Below, in pieces: positions 7,604-17,896 of a stretch of DNA of 41,943 nucleotides. The notes beneath the pieces are model-generated. The model saw only the letters and a list, made by a program, of their open reading frames with translations, was not told where the DNA came from and ran no database searches. Source of the DNA: a virus; IMG/VR virus record IMGVR_UViG_3300033143_004823, positions 1 through 41,943 of that record, one strand, 5' to 3'. The translations under genes and the position numbers were made by a program. The stretch's first letter is position 1; every line of letters begins with the position of its first letter.

Positions 7604-8289
7604 TCCCATAGCCCCCATCCCTTGTCTTGGTTAACTACTAATACGCCGCTGTCTATATTGCTCTGATAGATTGCCTTTGAATATTTGCTCACTTGGCTCC
7701 TCGATGGATTGCCGCGATAGTTAATGAGCTTGTCTGCCCACGGTGTAGGGATTAGTGAAAGCAGATCTGGCATTTGTGTGTGGCTGGCGCCGCGTCGCAA
7801 TAGACGGGCGATTAGGTCTTTGTCTTCCTTGCCGTAGAATTCAAATCTCTCGTCGAATCCGCCAGCGCTAATGAATTCCTGACGCTCTATACAGACGACA
7901 CCCACAAATCTATCACTGTGATGCAGCCAGGTATACCCCTCTGATATTTTCTTTCTCATTATACTCAAGTAATCAGGGAGCATATAAACATCTGCACTAG
8001 AAATTAGTATGTAATCTCCACTACTCGCCAGCGCTGATAGATTTCTGGCATGCGCCATATGATAGTAGTCACGGCCTGTGTATTTTCTGTAGGTCAGCTC
8101 GTTACTGTCTGTCAATAATTCAGCCAGCGCGGTTTCTTGCATGAACTCAGCGAGACGGTCTTGAGAGTTGTAATCTAATATCACGATCTCAATTGGAGGA
8201 CTGTTATTAGCAGCCTGAATTAGCGACGGCATTATCTGTTCCAGGTCATGGGTGCGATTCATACACGGTATGCAGACGCTTATCCTCAC
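7600..8289 (-). CDS. Glycosyltransferase family 2/GT7-like
   Basis: A GT-A transferase of 229 residues. The N-terminus is a typical family 2 opening (ISVCIPCMNRTHDLEQ, then IVILDYNS), with a G-Y/D-x-ILISSADVY strand where the metal motif D-x-D normally sits; here it reads S-A-D. The C-terminal half has GGFDERFEFYGKEDKDLIARLLRRG, which matches the GGFDE.F..WG.ED.DL..R segment of galactosyl/GalNAc transferases of the GT7 and chondroitin-polymerase type. GTG start, with a 4-base GTGA overlap with the upstream fusion gene. Likely extends a glycan; donor unknown. Confidence 0.75.
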   Translation of the reverse strand: MRISVCIPCMNRTHDLEQIMPSLIQAANNSPPIEIVILDYNSQDRLAEFMQETALAELLTDSNELTYRKYTGRDYYHMAHARNLSALASSGDYILISSADVYMLPDYLSIMRKKISEGYTWLHHSDRFVGVVCIERQEFISAGGFDERFEFYGKEDKDLIARLLRRGASHTQMPDLLSLIPTPWADKLINYRGNPSRSQVSKYSKAIYQSNIDSGVLVVNQDKGWGLWE

Positions 8290-10118
8290 ACCGGCCTCAC
8301 GATCACGCTCTTATGTCCCAGAGCTCTGAGCATTGCCAGCCTGTGCCCGCCGTCAATTAATCTATTAGTTCCCCTCTCCACAATTAGGGCGTCCTTCAGC
8401 CCATCAGACACCACGCTTTGCATGCCAGATACCTTGAGTTGCACGAAACTGCGCATGGTTCTGTCTGACCATTTCCCAGATTTCCTTTCTTTCCATCTCT
8501 GATAATAATCAGTTGCAAAGATGTCAAAGGGTTTTCCAGAGGCTACTCTCTGAGCAAGGTTCGCCATGGCAATGTTCATTGGATCATTGGGAGATTCTCT
8601 AATATCAATATCGTCTATCAGTATTCGTTGTATAGTCGGGCTCTTGAAAACTACGCTGTATAAGTCACGCGGTTTAGAATCTCCTTCCTTGGGCACACCC
8701 TCAATCTTTCCCTCCTCTGTCCAATCAGAGAAATACTCAGATACGGCTGCGTAACTAGCACCAGCTCTCCAGTGCACATCCTTCAAACTGGGCCTGGAAA
8801 TAATGATCACGCGGCAACTCTTGGCCGCTAGCCGATCAAGGTATTTGAGCCAGGCGTTGATATCTACATAGTAATGGAATGTGGACATCAAGGTTACGTC
8901 AGCAACTGGGAGTTCGTCGATATCAAACGTCCCTTTCTCGTGGAACTGACTGCCTAATTTGCGCTTGAGTAGCTGATAATCATAGCCGATAGTGTCCCTG
9001 AACAGCAACCCTTCCTTAACAGGAGTTTTATTCTTCTCGATACCAGCCACTCGCTCGAATCCTACGTCTTTGGCAATCTTCAGGAATAGACCTGCGTTAC
9101 TCCCCATTTCGACAAATGTCAGTCCTTGGCAAACATCTGGGAGCAACGGGGCTACGAATGATTCCCATTTTCCCTCGTTCCAGAATCTACTACTGGCCTT
9201 GTCTGGGCGCGGCTTACTGAATGGCTTGCCAGCAACTTCTAGGTGTTGATACAAGTCTGGTAAATTCTTATCAGTAGTCTCTGGTTCTTTAGCTTCCCAT
9301 CCTGGCATATCACTAAACTTCTGCATAACCTGAGCGAACTGGATTTTCTGCTTATCCCAAGCAGAGTCGTCTAGCCATTTCTTGACGTACTCATCTCCCT
9401 TGTCCCAGTCTGGGCGGCTAGTTGAATACCCACGCCTGTATTTCTTCCCTTTGTGTAGGTGCGCATACCAGCAGTCTTTTACCCTCACTACTCGCCCGCC
9501 GTATGTCCAAGCCTTGAAGCTGACTTCTTGAGGATCTTTTCTAAAAGACCCGTAATGTTCTTCGTCAAGCAGCTCAAGCTCGTCCCAGAACTTACGATGC
9601 ATAAAATACATCGAGCCCTGGCAACTCAGAATGTCATCAATTCTGATAGCGTCAAGCTCTCTGTTTTTGTTCTTCTGTCGCCATTCCTTGAAGTTGATAC
9701 CGTCATTGCTGGCGTCCATATATAGGTAGTTGATCGGCGGACGCCCGCCATCATTAATCTCCCATTTCACCGGCTCTAATCTATGCCTAGTGGGAACACA
9801 TACCCAATTAGGTCGGCATACTTTCGTTAGCACTGTATCAAAGCCCTCAGATAGCATGCAGTGCGCATCTAGTTTCATCACGAATTCGCCGCGTGAGATT
9901 GCTACGCCTGCATTTAGTGCCCCGCGCATGCCGCGAGGTTGTGCAAAGTGCAGATAATGCACGCGTGGATCATTTACTATCTCGTCATCGCTAGGCCAAT
10001 AGCCCTCTAAGACAGCGATAACCTCAATGTCCCCGCGCGCTTTTTCCAGCAAGTCCCTAATAGTGGGTGTGAGAAAACGTTCATTTCTAGCTGGTATAAT
10101 TGCCGATAATTTCGTCAT
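8286..10118 (-). CDS. Three-domain fusion: GT27-like glycosyltransferase, methyltransferase, ParB/SerK-like domain
   Basis: Residues about 1-260 are a GT-A transferase ([26 protein letters not shown] near 81, [20 protein letters not shown] near 198, CWYAHLHKG near 216), with the same GT27-like order as the other large transferase in this operon. Residues about 310-480 are a class I methyltransferase ([17 protein letters not shown], then VAGIEKN). Residues about 490-610 resemble the ParB/sulfiredoxin fold: [13 protein letters not shown] at the start and [16 protein letters not shown] near the end, the G-x-HR segment of ParB-like and SerK-type enzymes. The last domain could bind or phosphorylate a small ligand; that is speculation. 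ATGA overlap with the Ser-rich gene upstream, GTGA overlap downstream. Confidence 0.75.
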   Translation of the reverse strand: MTKLSAIIPARNERFLTPTIRDLLEKARGDIEVIAVLEGYWPSDDEIVNDPRVHYLHFAQPRGMRGALNAGVAISRGEFVMKLDAHCMLSEGFDTVLTKVCRPNWVCVPTRHRLEPVKWEINDGGRPPINYLYMDASNDGINFKEWRQKNKNRELDAIRIDDILSCQGSMYFMHRKFWDELELLDEEHYGSFRKDPQEVSFKAWTYGGRVVRVKDCWYAHLHKGKKYRRGYSTSRPDWDKGDEYVKKWLDDSAWDKQKIQFAQVMQKFSDMPGWEAKEPETTDKNLPDLYQHLEVAGKPFSKPRPDKASSRFWNEGKWESFVAPLLPDVCQGLTFVEMGSNAGLFLKIAKDVGFERVAGIEKNKTPVKEGLLFRDTIGYDYQLLKRKLGSQFHEKGTFDIDELPVADVTLMSTFHYYVDINAWLKYLDRLAAKSCRVIIISRPSLKDVHWRAGASYAAVSEYFSDWTEEGKIEGVPKEGDSKPRDLYSVVFKSPTIQRILIDDIDIRESPNDPMNIAMANLAQRVASGKPFDIFATDYYQRWKERKSGKWSDRTMRSFVQLKVSGMQSVVSDGLKDALIVERGTNRLIDGGHRLAMLRALGHKSVIVRPV

Positions 10119-13100
10119 TGCACTACAACTCCTCCAAAGATCACGGAATGAATTCCGTCTAATTGAATAATAGGCGAGCCACCAACAGCCGCGCTTGGTG
10201 ATGGGCTAGCTGATTCCGACGCTGATTCCGAGGCGCTCTCGCTTGGGCTCTCGCTTGCACTGGCCGACACAGACGCCGAAGCGCTCTGTGACAGGCTTGC
10301 GCTTTCAGAAGCTGATTCTGATGCACTCGCTGATACCGAAGGCGAAAGCGACGCGCTCGCAGACACTGATTCAGATGCAGATTCAGATGCGCTTGCGCTA
10401 GGACTCTCTGATGCTGACGGCGATAACGACGCGCTTGCAGACGACGACTCTGAGGCCGACGTGCTTGCGCTAGGTGATAATGACGCGCTCTCGCTTGCCG
10501 ATTCAGAAGCGCTTTCGCTAGGGCTCGCCGACGCAGATGGCGATAGGCTTGGCGACGAGCTAGCCGATGGCGATAATGATGCACTAGCACTGGCTGATTC
10601 TGACGCGCTTGCGCTCGCGCTCTCTGATGCTGACGGCGATATGCTTGCAGACTCAGAAGGACTTTCCGACACGCTCTCTGATGCCGACGGCGAGATTGAA
10701 GGAGACTCACTTGGAGACGCGCTCTCGCTGGCAGAGGCGCTCTCAGAAGGGCTTTCACTGGCTGACGGGCTTAGAGAGGCACTTTCACTTGGCGACTCCG
10801 AGGCCGACGCCGAAGCGCTCTCACTTGCAGATTCTGACGCAGACGGCGAAATACTTGCGCTTGCTGAGAAGCCAGCGCTCGGGCTAGGAGAAGCTGAATC
10901 TGAGGCCGATTCGCTAGCCGATTCAGATGCCGACTCAGAGGCAGAGGGTGATATGCTCGCTGATTCTGACGCGCTCTCACTAGAAGATGCGCTTGCCGAC
11001 TCAGATGCGGATGGCGACAAGCTAGCTGATTCTGACGCGCTAGCAGATACTGACTCTGAGGACGATGGCGAAAGACTTGAGCTCTCGGAGGCACTAGCAG
11101 AGCTTGATGGTGACGCCGACTGAGAAAGACTTGGCGACTCTGAGGCGCTCTCTGACGCACTCTCGCTGGCCGAGGCCGATCTTGATTCTGACGCAGACGG
11201 CGATAGTGACGGGCTTTCGCTCGCAGACTCCGAAGCTGACTCTGACGCAGAAGGTGAAATAGACGGTGATTCACTAGCACTTGCCGACGCAGATTCACTA
11301 GCTGATTCACTAGCTGATTCTGAGGACGATGGCGATAGGCTCGGAGATTCAGAAGGACTTTCTGAGGCGCTCTCTGACGCACTCTCGGAAGCACTCGCGC
11401 TCGCAGAAGGGCTTAGTGACGCTGACGGTGAAATACTGGCAGACGCAGAGAACCCAGCGCTTGGGCTTGGCGACGCGCTCTCACTAGCTGACTCACTAGC
11501 AGACTCAGACGCTGACTCTGAAGCTGACGGGCTAATACTTGGGCTCTCGGAAGCACTGGCACTTGCACTTTCACTGGCCGATGCCGATGCCGATGGTGAT
11601 ATACTAGGACTCTCACTTGCAGATTCTGACGGCGATTCTGATGCGGATGGACTTAAAGACGGACTCTCGCTTGCGCTTGGTGAAAGTGACGAGCTCTCGC
11701 TAGCAGACGCGCTCGCTGATTCAGATGCAGATTCTGACGGGCTTTCGCTTGCCGACGCAGATGCGGAAGGTGACAACGAGGCCGAGGCACTGGCCGATTC
11801 TGAAGCCGATTCACTGGCTGACTCACTGGCGCTCTCGCTCGGTGACTCTGACGCAGAGGGCGATAGAGAAGCTGATTCACTGGCGCTGGAGCTAGCTGAG
11901 GGCGAAAGGCTTGCCGACTCAGATGCCGACGGCGATAGACTTGCCGACTCTGAAGCAGACTCGGATGGACTCTCGCTGGCTGACGCTGATGCTGATGGAG
12001 ATATGCTTGGGCTTTCAGATGCAGACGGGCTTAGAGACGCGCTCTCACTTGCAGATTCCGAAGCACTTCCGCTTGCTGATCCAGATGCAGATTCTGAAGT
12101 ACTTTCGCTTGCGCTTGGTGAAAGTGACGAGCTCTCGCTAGCAGACGCGCTCGCTGATTCGGACGCGCTTTCTGACGCGCTTGCGCTAGCCGATGGCGAC
12201 GTAAGAAATCGCAATACAACATCTTCAACTTCTTCGTATGCTGGCGCAGACGGACTCGCAGAAGCCGATGGTGATAATGAAGCTGACTCGCTGGCGCTAG
12301 GCGACGAAGAAGCTGACGAGCTCTCGCTTACTGACTCCGACGCGCTCTCGCTCGCACTCTCGCTTGCGCTCTCACTAGGAGATTCAGATGCAGATGGTGA
12401 AATACTTGGCGACTCCGAGGCACTTTCGCTGGCTGACTCCGATGCAGAGGGCGACAGGCTCGCTGATTCAGAGGGGCTTTCAGATACGCTCTCGCTTGCC
12501 GATTCCGAAGCACTCTCTGAAGCAGAAGGCGACAAGCTCGCTGATTCTGAAGCGGACGGCGAAATACTAGGAGACTCCGAAGGAGACTCTGATACACTCT
12601 CGCTAGCAGATGGTGAGAGGCTTGGTGATTCCGACGCGGACTCGGACGCGCTCTCGCTGGCGCTCTCGCTGGCTGACTCCGATGCAGACGGTGATAGGCT
12701 CGCCGATTCTGACGCACTGGCACTCGCGCTCTCGCTAGCGCTTTCACTAGGAGATTCAGAAGCACTCTCGCTGGCTGACGGTGAAATGCTGGCGGACTCT
12801 GAAGCGCTCTCGCTAGCACTTTCGCTGGCTGATTCAGATGCTGATTCAGATGCTGATTCGGAAGGCGATACCGATGAGGACTCGACGCCCTCTAATACTG
12901 TTGCTCTTGGCCTTGTCCCGTAGGCGTTGAGCTGAGAGCCGTCAGATTCACGGACCTCATAGTCAAGCGTGTTCCCATTTTCCACGTCTGCATTTGGAAT
13001 CGTTAGGCAAAACTCGACCTCGTACTCCTCGCCGTTGTTGTCATCCAGGTAGCCGGTGTGGTTGTCGGTTGTGCCGTCATCCCACCCCTCACAATCGCCG

Positions 13101-13420
13101 CCGGTGAGGTACGTGCCGTCGCCGATGACCTGCGTGGTCGTGGCGTGGTCCGCAATGCCGTTGGCGTCGTTGGCTAATTGAGTATAGCTAGAGGTTGTCG
13201 TAACTGGAATGTATGCGCCGCCCTCATAGCTGGCATACAACGTGAGGATCGTGTCCTGTGAATCCTTGCCACTCTGCTGAATGACGAAGCGGAGCCGGAA
13301 TGTCGAATCTACAGCCTGCGCGGTACGATTGGTATTGTTGGAGTCAAACGTGTTGGCGTTGATACCGCCATCATCGTCGCCAAATGCCCAATCTTCCTGA
13401 GTCCAGGCAGCGTTCGTCAT
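10115..13420 (-). CDS. Giant Ser-rich mucin-like virion protein (1101 aa)
   Basis: Residues 1 to about 180 form a folded, strand-rich head (starts [18 protein letters not shown]; includes [12 protein letters not shown] and [11 protein letters not shown]). From about 183 to 1077 the protein is almost wholly S with A, E, P, L and I in a four-residue rhythm ([17 protein letters not shown]). It ends in a short hydrophobic strand region ([20 protein letters not shown]). One non-repeat island ([18 protein letters not shown]) lies near residue 400, and [13 protein letters not shown] islands recur twice. Serine uses both AGY and TCN codons. It has no signal peptide or LPXTG, so I see it as a virion fibre or coat rather than a wall-anchored protein. 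Transferase genes follow at once. Confidence 0.8.
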   Translation of the reverse strand: MTNAAWTQEDWAFGDDDGGINANTFDSNNTNRTAQAVDSTFRLRFVIQQSGKDSQDTILTLYASYEGGAYIPVTTTSSYTQLANDANGIADHATTTQVIGDGTYLTGGDCEGWDDGTTDNHTGYLDDNNGEEYEVEFCLTIPNADVENGNTLDYEVRESDGSQLNAYGTRPRATVLEGVESSSVSPSESASESASESASESASESASESASISPSASESASESPSESASESASASASESASLSPSASESASESASESASESASESPSLSPSASESVSESPSESPSISPSASESASLSPSASESASESASESVSESPSESASLSPSASESASESASESPSISPSASESPSESASESASESASESVSESSSASSSPSASESASLSPSASASPSAPAYEEVEDVVLRFLTSPSASASASESASESASASASESSSLSPSASESTSESASGSASGSASESASESASLSPSASESPSISPSASASASESPSESASESASLSPSASESASLSPSASSSASESASLSPSASESPSESASESASESASESASASASLSPSASASASESPSESASESASASASESSSLSPSASESPSLSPSASESPSESASESPSISPSASASASESASASASESPSISPSASESASESASESASESASPSPSAGFSASASISPSASLSPSASASASESASESASESPSESPSLSPSSSESASESASESASASASESPSISPSASESASESASESPSLSPSASESRSASASESASESASESPSLSQSASPSSSASASESSSLSPSSSESVSASASESASLSPSASESASASSSESASESASISPSASESASESASESASDSASPSPSAGFSASASISPSASESASESASASASESPSESASLSPSASESPSESASASESASPSESPSISPSASESVSESPSESASISPSASESASASASESASASASLSPSASSSPSLSPSASASPSESASESASESASLSPSASTSASESSSASASLSPSASESPSASASESASESVSASASLSPSVSASASESASESASLSQSASASVSASASESPSESASESASESASPSPSAAVGGSPIIQLDGIHSVIFGGVVVQ
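10195..12870 (-). repeat. Low-complexity coding repeat of the large Ser-rich protein
   Basis: About 2.7 kb of 12-base-rhythm sequence coding S-x-S-x units. On the plus strand it appears as strings such as GCTGATTCAGATGC and GCGCTCTCGCTTG. Copies differ at synonymous sites throughout, with S coded by AGC, AGT, TCA, TCT, TCC and TCG, so the repeat is old at the protein level, not a fresh slippage product. It is interrupted near 12195-12245 by a non-repeat coding island. Antisense reading frames here are open only because of this base composition. Confidence 0.9.
11667..12160 (-). repeat. Exact 56-base direct repeat inside the Ser-rich gene
   Basis: Bases 11667-11722 and 12105-12160 are identical over 56 bases (starts TCGCTTGCGCTTGG, ends GCTCGCTGATTC), 438 bases apart and in frame. 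Other copies of the Ser repeat have diverged synonymously, so this pair marks a recent duplication or gene-conversion event. Unequal exchange between the two copies would remove or add 146 codons without a frameshift. Confidence 0.85.
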
Positions 13421-13743
13421 TTCTTACGCTCCATAGCAGTACGGCCCTTTGGCCGCTCAAGATTGACTATGGCCATGACCTTGCTATATTCCTCACCGCT
13501 GATCATGCGCCCAAACGCAACATCTGGATGATCCATGAAAAAATCAAATAACCCATTGATATCTACAGCGATCCACCGATCGCCCTTACGGATAAAGTAA
13601 TCGCCGCCAGTAATAATTTCACGCCCAACTTGTGGGTGGTCTTGGACAATAGCCTGCACTCCGCGAGAGGGTTCTCCTACTAACCCTTCTTCGGCGCTAA
13701 GTTTAATTCCATCCTGGTAGTATGCTACAGCATGATTGTTCAT
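13417..13743 (-). CDS. Conserved-looking small protein of unknown function (108 aa)
   Basis: I do not recognise this protein. It is mixed alpha/beta, with [38 protein letters not shown] in its middle and a basic C-terminus ([12 protein letters not shown]). There is no signal peptide or membrane segment. It lies between the two big Ser-rich protein genes and overlaps each by exactly 4 bases (ATGA at both ends), which suggests that its amount is tied to theirs. A chaperone or adaptor for those proteins is conceivable, but nothing in the sequence shows it. Confidence 0.75.
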   Translation of the reverse strand: MNNHAVAYYQDGIKLSAEEGLVGEPSRGVQAIVQDHPQVGREIITGGDYFIRKGDRWIAVDINGLFDFFMDHPDVAFGRMISGEEYSKVMAIVNLERPKGRTAMERKK

Positions 13744-16439
13744 AGTGTGCTCGTTATTCTTATCTGAACATAACCGAGGCTACTAAATGAGCTCGTATAG
13801 TTGTTCCATCCTGCTAGGATACAGCTATTCTCTGAATCGCCGTGTCGATAATCAATGTCAACATCATCGCCTGCTGAGTAGACGTTTTGTTCAATCTGAA
13901 CATCTGCCGTTCCAGTATTAACAACCTCAGAAACCATAGACTGGCCTGCCTCAAGGCGAATCTTCTCAATATCTACCTCGCCGGGATTTATGATAGTTCC
14001 AGTGCCAGCCCAATTCCCTTGGAAGTCTCTCACTGTGCCCTCGGTAACGCCAGTATCATGACCCCATACAACTTCCATTTCTATTGGAGGCTCAGATGGA
14101 GATACGCTAGCAGACTCAGAGGCGCTCTCGCTGGCTGACGCGCTAGCTGAAGCGCTGCTACTTTCCGAGGGGCTAACTGATGCGCTGGGGCTGAGGCTCG
14201 CGCTGGAGCTAGCTGATTCGGACGCGGACTCACTTGCTGACTCGGATGCTGACACAGAAGCCGATGGAGATAGTGACGCACTCTCACTAGCACTTTCAGA
14301 CGCTGACTCGGATGCTGACGGTGATAGGCTGGCCGACTCGCTTGCACTTGCTGACATCGACTCAGAAGCACTAGGACTTAGGCTTGCTGACTCTGATGCC
14401 GACTCAGACGCTGAGGCTGATGCCGATTCAGACGCTGACTCGCTGGCGCTAGGTGATAATGAAGCAGAGGCTGAAGCACTTTCGCTGGCTGATTCAGATG
14501 CTGACGGCGACAGCGAGGCTGATTCCGAAGCGCTTTCTGATGCGCTGACAGACGCACTCTCTGATGCAGACGGCGATAATGACGCGCTAGCCGAGGCACT
14601 TTGGGACAATGATGCCGACTCAGACGCCGATTCACTTGCAGATACTGACGCACTCTCTGATGCTGACGGTGATAAGCTAGCTGATTCACTAGCGCTTTCG
14701 GAAGCACTTTCGGAAGCGGACTCAGAGGCACTTGGACTAAGACTAGCCGACTCGGATGCTGAAGCTGAGGCAGATTCTGATGCTGAGGGTGATACTGAAG
14801 CCGACTCACTTGCAGAAGCTGAAGCAGATTCGGAAGACGATGGGCTTACACTCGCGCTTTCACTCGCGCTCTCACTTGCTGATTCAGAGGCACTCTCACT
14901 AGCACTTTCACTCGCGCTTTCAGATGCTGACTCGGACGCTGAGGGAGACAGGCTTGCACTGGGAGATACAGAAGATGACTCAGTGGCGCTAGTGATTTTG
15001 AAAGTCGCAATGGCTGAGGCCCAATCATTACTGCCGGTGGCTGTTTGCTCAACGTATAGAGGAGTGGTTGCTGATACTTGCTCTACAGTTGCATATACTG
15101 TACTTGACTTTGTGCCGCCATCGTCATGTGTGGCCTCACCATAACCCCCTTCAATATAGGCGGCGCCAGTAGTCCAAGTTCCTTTTTCGTCTATCTCCTC
15201 TTCCATTGCAATAACGCCGACTGCTATTTCATCAGCCTGGCTAAGAGTGTCGGTCGGGCCTGATCCTGCTGTTGTTCCAGACCCGGTTGCGGTAGCAGTC
15301 TTGTCAAGCGGAGAAGAGTCTAATCCACTAATTACATAAAATACAACGGCATGCGCTTCAGCGGTTAAATCATTTACCCTCGCCGTAGAAATTGTCCCGG
15401 CAGTAGTCACGGGAGCAGTTAGAATAGCCGTAGCCACTCCGCCGGAGTTTACTACTGAGGCCGCTGTAGTTGTGGCTCCTATAACAAGCGTGTCCCCAGT
15501 AACAACTACCAGCGTCCCAATGGCATCGGTATTAGCTGTTACAGCGGCAACTATGAGATCGTCTACGACTACTGATACATCAAGACCTTCGCTGAGCAGA
15601 TATGTGAGGGTTTTGTTGTCGTCGGTGCCTAAGAAATATGTGCTGGATGGCAAGGCAGTATACCATTCGGTGGTTGCGGAATAGTTGTCTGTATATCCAC
15701 CGAAGCTTAGCCCTGCGCCCTGTGTGCCGCAACCGGCAAGGTAAATTCGTGCTGTATTGAGATTGTTACTGTTTGTCCAAGAGGTGCCATCGTATTCTTC
15801 GGTGGCAGCAGAATTGGAGCTGCCTTCCCCACCGAAGCTTAGCCCTGCGCCCTGTGTGCCACAACCGGCGAGGCCAGTTCGTGCTGTATTGAGATTGTTA
15901 CTGTTTGTCCAAGAAGCACCATCGTACTCTTCGGTGACTGCGGAAGGGCCAGCCCCACCAAAACTTAGCCCGGCCCCTTGCGTGCCACAGCCAGAAAGAC
16001 CATATTGTGCTGTATTGAGGTCATTACTAGCTGTCCAAGAAGCACCGTCATACTCTTCGGTGGTTGCGAGAGGGCCATTCCCACCAAAGCTCAGGCCAGC
16101 ATCTTGCGTACCGCAACCGGCAAGATGATATCGTGCCGTGTTGAGGTCGTTACTGTTTGTCCAAGAAACGCCATCATATTCTTCGGTAGTTGCAAGGTTC
16201 CCGGTAACATATCCACCAAAGCTCAGCCCTGCGCCTTGCGTACCGCAACCAGCAAGACGAGATCGTGTTGCATTGAGGTCATTACTAGCTGTCCAAGAAA
16301 TGCCATTGTACTCTTCGGTAGTTGCAGAAGCAGCCCCATCATCTCCGCCAAAGCTCAGGCCAGCATCTTGCGTACCGCAACCGGCAAGACCGAACCGTGC
16401 CACATTGAGGCCACTAGCAGAGGTCCAGGTGCCAGACAT
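13740..16439 (-). CDS. Kelch-like propeller plus Ser-rich stalk: probable adhesin/fibre (899 aa)
   Basis: Residues about 1-275 hold six near-identical blades of 42-46 residues: W-T-x-S-x-x-L-N-x-A-R, LAGCGTQ-x-AGLSFGG, then TEEYDG-x-SW. This kelch-type pattern predicts a six-bladed beta-propeller closed by the first and last strands. Residues about 280-485 are a strand-rich domain of unknown type. Residues about 488-780 are a Ser/Ala/Glu/Pro mucin-like stalk, and about 785-899 form a C-terminal beta domain ([24 protein letters not shown]). There is no signal peptide. The layout fits a receptor-binding fibre whose propeller contacts the host. The ATG follows the previous stop by one base. Confidence 0.8.
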   Translation of the reverse strand: MSGTWTSASGLNVARFGLAGCGTQDAGLSFGGDDGAASATTEEYNGISWTASNDLNATRSRLAGCGTQGAGLSFGGYVTGNLATTEEYDGVSWTNSNDLNTARYHLAGCGTQDAGLSFGGNGPLATTEEYDGASWTASNDLNTAQYGLSGCGTQGAGLSFGGAGPSAVTEEYDGASWTNSNNLNTARTGLAGCGTQGAGLSFGGEGSSNSAATEEYDGTSWTNSNNLNTARIYLAGCGTQGAGLSFGGYTDNYSATTEWYTALPSSTYFLGTDDNKTLTYLLSEGLDVSVVVDDLIVAAVTANTDAIGTLVVVTGDTLVIGATTTAASVVNSGGVATAILTAPVTTAGTISTARVNDLTAEAHAVVFYVISGLDSSPLDKTATATGSGTTAGSGPTDTLSQADEIAVGVIAMEEEIDEKGTWTTGAAYIEGGYGEATHDDGGTKSSTVYATVEQVSATTPLYVEQTATGSNDWASAIATFKITSATESSSVSPSASLSPSASESASESASESASESASESASESASESASVSPSSSESASASASESASVSPSASESASASASESASLSPSASESASESASESASESASLSPSASESASVSASESASESASLSQSASASASLSPSASESASVSASESASESASLSPSASESASESASASASLSPSASESASESASASASESASESASLSPSASESMSASASESASLSPSASESASESASESASLSPSASVSASESASESASESASSSASLSPSASVSPSESSSASASASASESASESASVSPSEPPIEMEVVWGHDTGVTEGTVRDFQGNWAGTGTIINPGEVDIEKIRLEAGQSMVSEVVNTGTADVQIEQNVYSAGDDVDIDYRHGDSENSCILAGWNNYTSSFSSLGYVQIRITSTL
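14100..14975 (-). repeat. Ser-rich coding repeat of the propeller protein
   Basis: About 0.9 kb coding S-A-S-E, S-L-S-P-S-A units like those of the larger Ser-rich gene, again with mixed AGY and TCN serine codons. It separates the propeller and middle domain from the C-terminal beta domain, so it acts as a stalk. Confidence 0.85.
15650..16437 (-). repeat. Six tandem DNA repeats of about 126-141 bases coding the propeller blades
   Basis: The plus strand repeats blocks such as CCACCGAAGCTTAGCCCTGC, CAACCGGCAAG, GTGCTGTATTGAGATTGTTA and CCAAGA.GC.CCATCGTA with few changes. Identity is high at the DNA level, including at silent sites, unlike the Ser-rich tracts. Variable residues are concentrated in the loop after GLSFGG and just before LAGCGTQ. 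This suggests recent blade duplication or homogenisation. Confidence 0.85.
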
Positions 16440-16440
16440 A

Positions 16441-17043
16441 TTATTTCATTGCCTTCTTTGCAGCTTGTGCAAGACCGATGATGTTCCGCGCGTCGGCAGG
16501 CGGGGTGCTTTCGTTGACCAACTGTGCTGCGTTGTTCCAGCGGATGTTCATCGCCTCAAGCTGGTGTCGGTTCACGTCTTCGGTGCCAAACTTCAGTTGC
16601 GGAGCTAGTTCTTGTTTAATTCCAGACCACATAGTGATTTCACGTACACGATGATGCGCCGTGCGCGACATCATAGTCAGTATCCAGCCCTGGCGCTCAA
16701 TTTCCAATCTAAGACTGTCCTGCTCAATGTCATCCTCTTCGTTCTCAAGATCGCGGCTGAGCCGCCGTATCTCTATCAGCGTCTTGCGATACTCATAGCT
16801 TAGGTTGATGAGCTCGGTCACAAACACGTCCTGTTCACGAACAGCCTGCCAGTATTTGGCATCCGGCGTTGGGTGCTTCATGTCATTGAGGACCGAGACG
16901 CGCATCTCAGTGTTGGTGCGGAATCGCTGCGCGGTCATGAATGCGTGTTCCATATCCCCAGCCAGTGCAAGAAGCTGCTGGCTATCATCCTTGGCTAAAA
17001 GGCCGGATTCACTAATAAGGGCTAAGGTGTTTGGTGTTGTCAT
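16441..17043 (-). CDS. Helical phage protein of unknown function (200 aa)
   Basis: Almost entirely helical, with a central charged segment ([35 protein letters not shown], about residues 82-120) likely to form a coiled coil. The C-terminus is also helical and basic (AQAAKKAMK). TGGAG lies about six bases before the ATG, and the gene starts directly after the stop of its upstream neighbour. No enzyme motif, signal or membrane segment is visible. The position before the propeller protein gene suggests an assembly or linker role, as an inference. Confidence 0.75.
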   Translation of the reverse strand: MTTPNTLALISESGLLAKDDSQQLLALAGDMEHAFMTAQRFRTNTEMRVSVLNDMKHPTPDAKYWQAVREQDVFVTELINLSYEYRKTLIEIRRLSRDLENEEDDIEQDSLRLEIERQGWILTMMSRTAHHRVREITMWSGIKQELAPQLKFGTEDVNRHQLEAMNIRWNNAAQLVNESTPPADARNIIGLAQAAKKAMK

Positions 17044-17337
17044 TTATGCTCCACTCGGCCATTGAACTTGTATTATATAATCACCCATTTCAAGATTTTC
17101 ATCTATAGGGTTCCATACAAGCTGTACGCCTGATGTATTCCAACTGGTAGTTTGCCCTGCTGGGGCATTGGCCGTATAGAGTAACTCTTCTAACTCAAAG
17201 ATGGTAGCTTTGGCAGTATAAGAGCTATTGTTGATACAGCGAATTTGAGACATGCGCCAATTAGCAGTGCTCACATCGAATTCGATGGTAACAATGCCAT
17301 TAAGAAATGAGGAATGTTGATGTGTTATAGTGGCCAT
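17044..17337 (-). CDS. Small beta-rich protein of unknown function (97 aa)
   Basis: Strand-rich, beginning MATITHQHSSFLNGIVTIEFDV, with IRCINNSS, LVWNPIDENLEMGDYIIQVQW at the end. The composition resembles small capsid-decoration or fibre-adaptor proteins, though I recognise no family. A purine-rich stretch (AGAGGTAGGGTGGG) precedes the ATG. The next gene starts immediately after its stop, and it lies in the same transcription unit as the Ser-rich proteins. Confidence 0.7.
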   Translation of the reverse strand: MATITHQHSSFLNGIVTIEFDVSTANWRMSQIRCINNSSYTAKATIFELEELLYTANAPAGQTTSWNTSGVQLVWNPIDENLEMGDYIIQVQWPSGA

Positions 17338-17368
17338 CCCACCCTACCTCTTTTTTAATAGTCTTTAC

Positions 17369-17554
17369 TTATCCTGCTTCGCTTGGAGACGCGCTGGCAG
17401 ATTCGCTTGAGCTAGGGCTCATGCTTGCTGACGGAGAAGGTGATACGCTGGCGCTGGGGCTCAGGCTCGCCGACGGGCTTATAGATGGCGAGACATGCGC
17501 GTTTGGCATAAGCGTCGCGATAAGACGCGCCCTCATCCACGGTCTTATTTTCAT
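17369..17554 (-). CDS. Third, short Ser/Pro-rich mucin-like protein (61 aa)
   Basis: Residues 1-20 are basic (MKIRPWMRARLIATLMPNAH), and residues 21-61 are a S/P/A tract ([14 protein letters not shown] and similar). AGAGGG stands just before the ATG. It looks like a miniature of the Ser-rich tracts of the two giant proteins in the operon, without a large folded head. It may be a small fibre, a decoy substrate for the transferases, or the remnant of a larger gene. The basic start is too short and too polar to be a convincing membrane anchor. Confidence 0.65.
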   Translation of the reverse strand: MKIRPWMRARLIATLMPNAHVSPSISPSASLSPSASVSPSPSASMSPSSSESASASPSEAG

Positions 17555-17563
17555 GTGGCCCTC

Positions 17564-17896
17564 TTACAGCAGATCAAAATAGATGCTGCATGCACCAGTT
17601 TGACTTGTCCCGGCAACTGCCTTGTAGTATCTAGCGCCTATAACGTCTGTCGGTAGACGATATGCCCTGCTGGCCGCTACCGTCATTGCTACTTGTACGT
17701 TGTCGTGATCGTATAGAACGTAGTATGTTGAGTCGTCATGAGATACTTTGAATGATATCCCAGTACCCTCGAACTCTGCTGGTATGTACATCACCCACGG
17801 AGTTAGAGTCTTGCAGTCAAGGGCTCCGCTGTCTGTCTCGCCATCTGCGATGATGACATATTGTGAATCCCTAGTGCCATTTACATTCGTCGCCAT
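17564..17896 (-). CDS. Beta-rich putative capsid-decoration protein (110 aa)
   Basis: Strand-rich with FKVSHDDSTYYVLYD and VAASRAYRLPTDVIGARYYKAVAG. This layout is common in small proteins coded beside phage structural genes that describe a compact beta-sandwich. GGAGG lies seven bases before the ATG, a strong site that implies high expression. No enzyme motif. It is one base from the stop of the upstream transferase gene. A decoration or fibre-base role is inferred only. Confidence 0.55.
   Translation of the reverse strand: MATNVNGTRDSQYVIIADGETDSGALDCKTLTPWVMYIPAEFEGTGISFKVSHDDSTYYVLYDHDNVQVAMTVAASRAYRLPTDVIGARYYKAVAGTSQTGACSIYFDLL

Noticed and set aside
10195-12870. Array-like repeats resembling a CRISPR array
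   Set aside because: No constant-length repeat with unique spacers; the repetition is a continuous coding rhythm with silent variation.
10461-12923. Long plus-strand frames with acidic A/D/L/S repeats opposite the Ser-rich gene
   Set aside because: They are the antisense reading of a repetitive tract with few stop codons; no ribosome sites or folded domains, and the minus-strand frame has real terminal domains and coupled neighbours.
16138-16608. Plus-strand frame with repeated CVPQPAR units
   Set aside because: It is the antisense of the tandem propeller blades.
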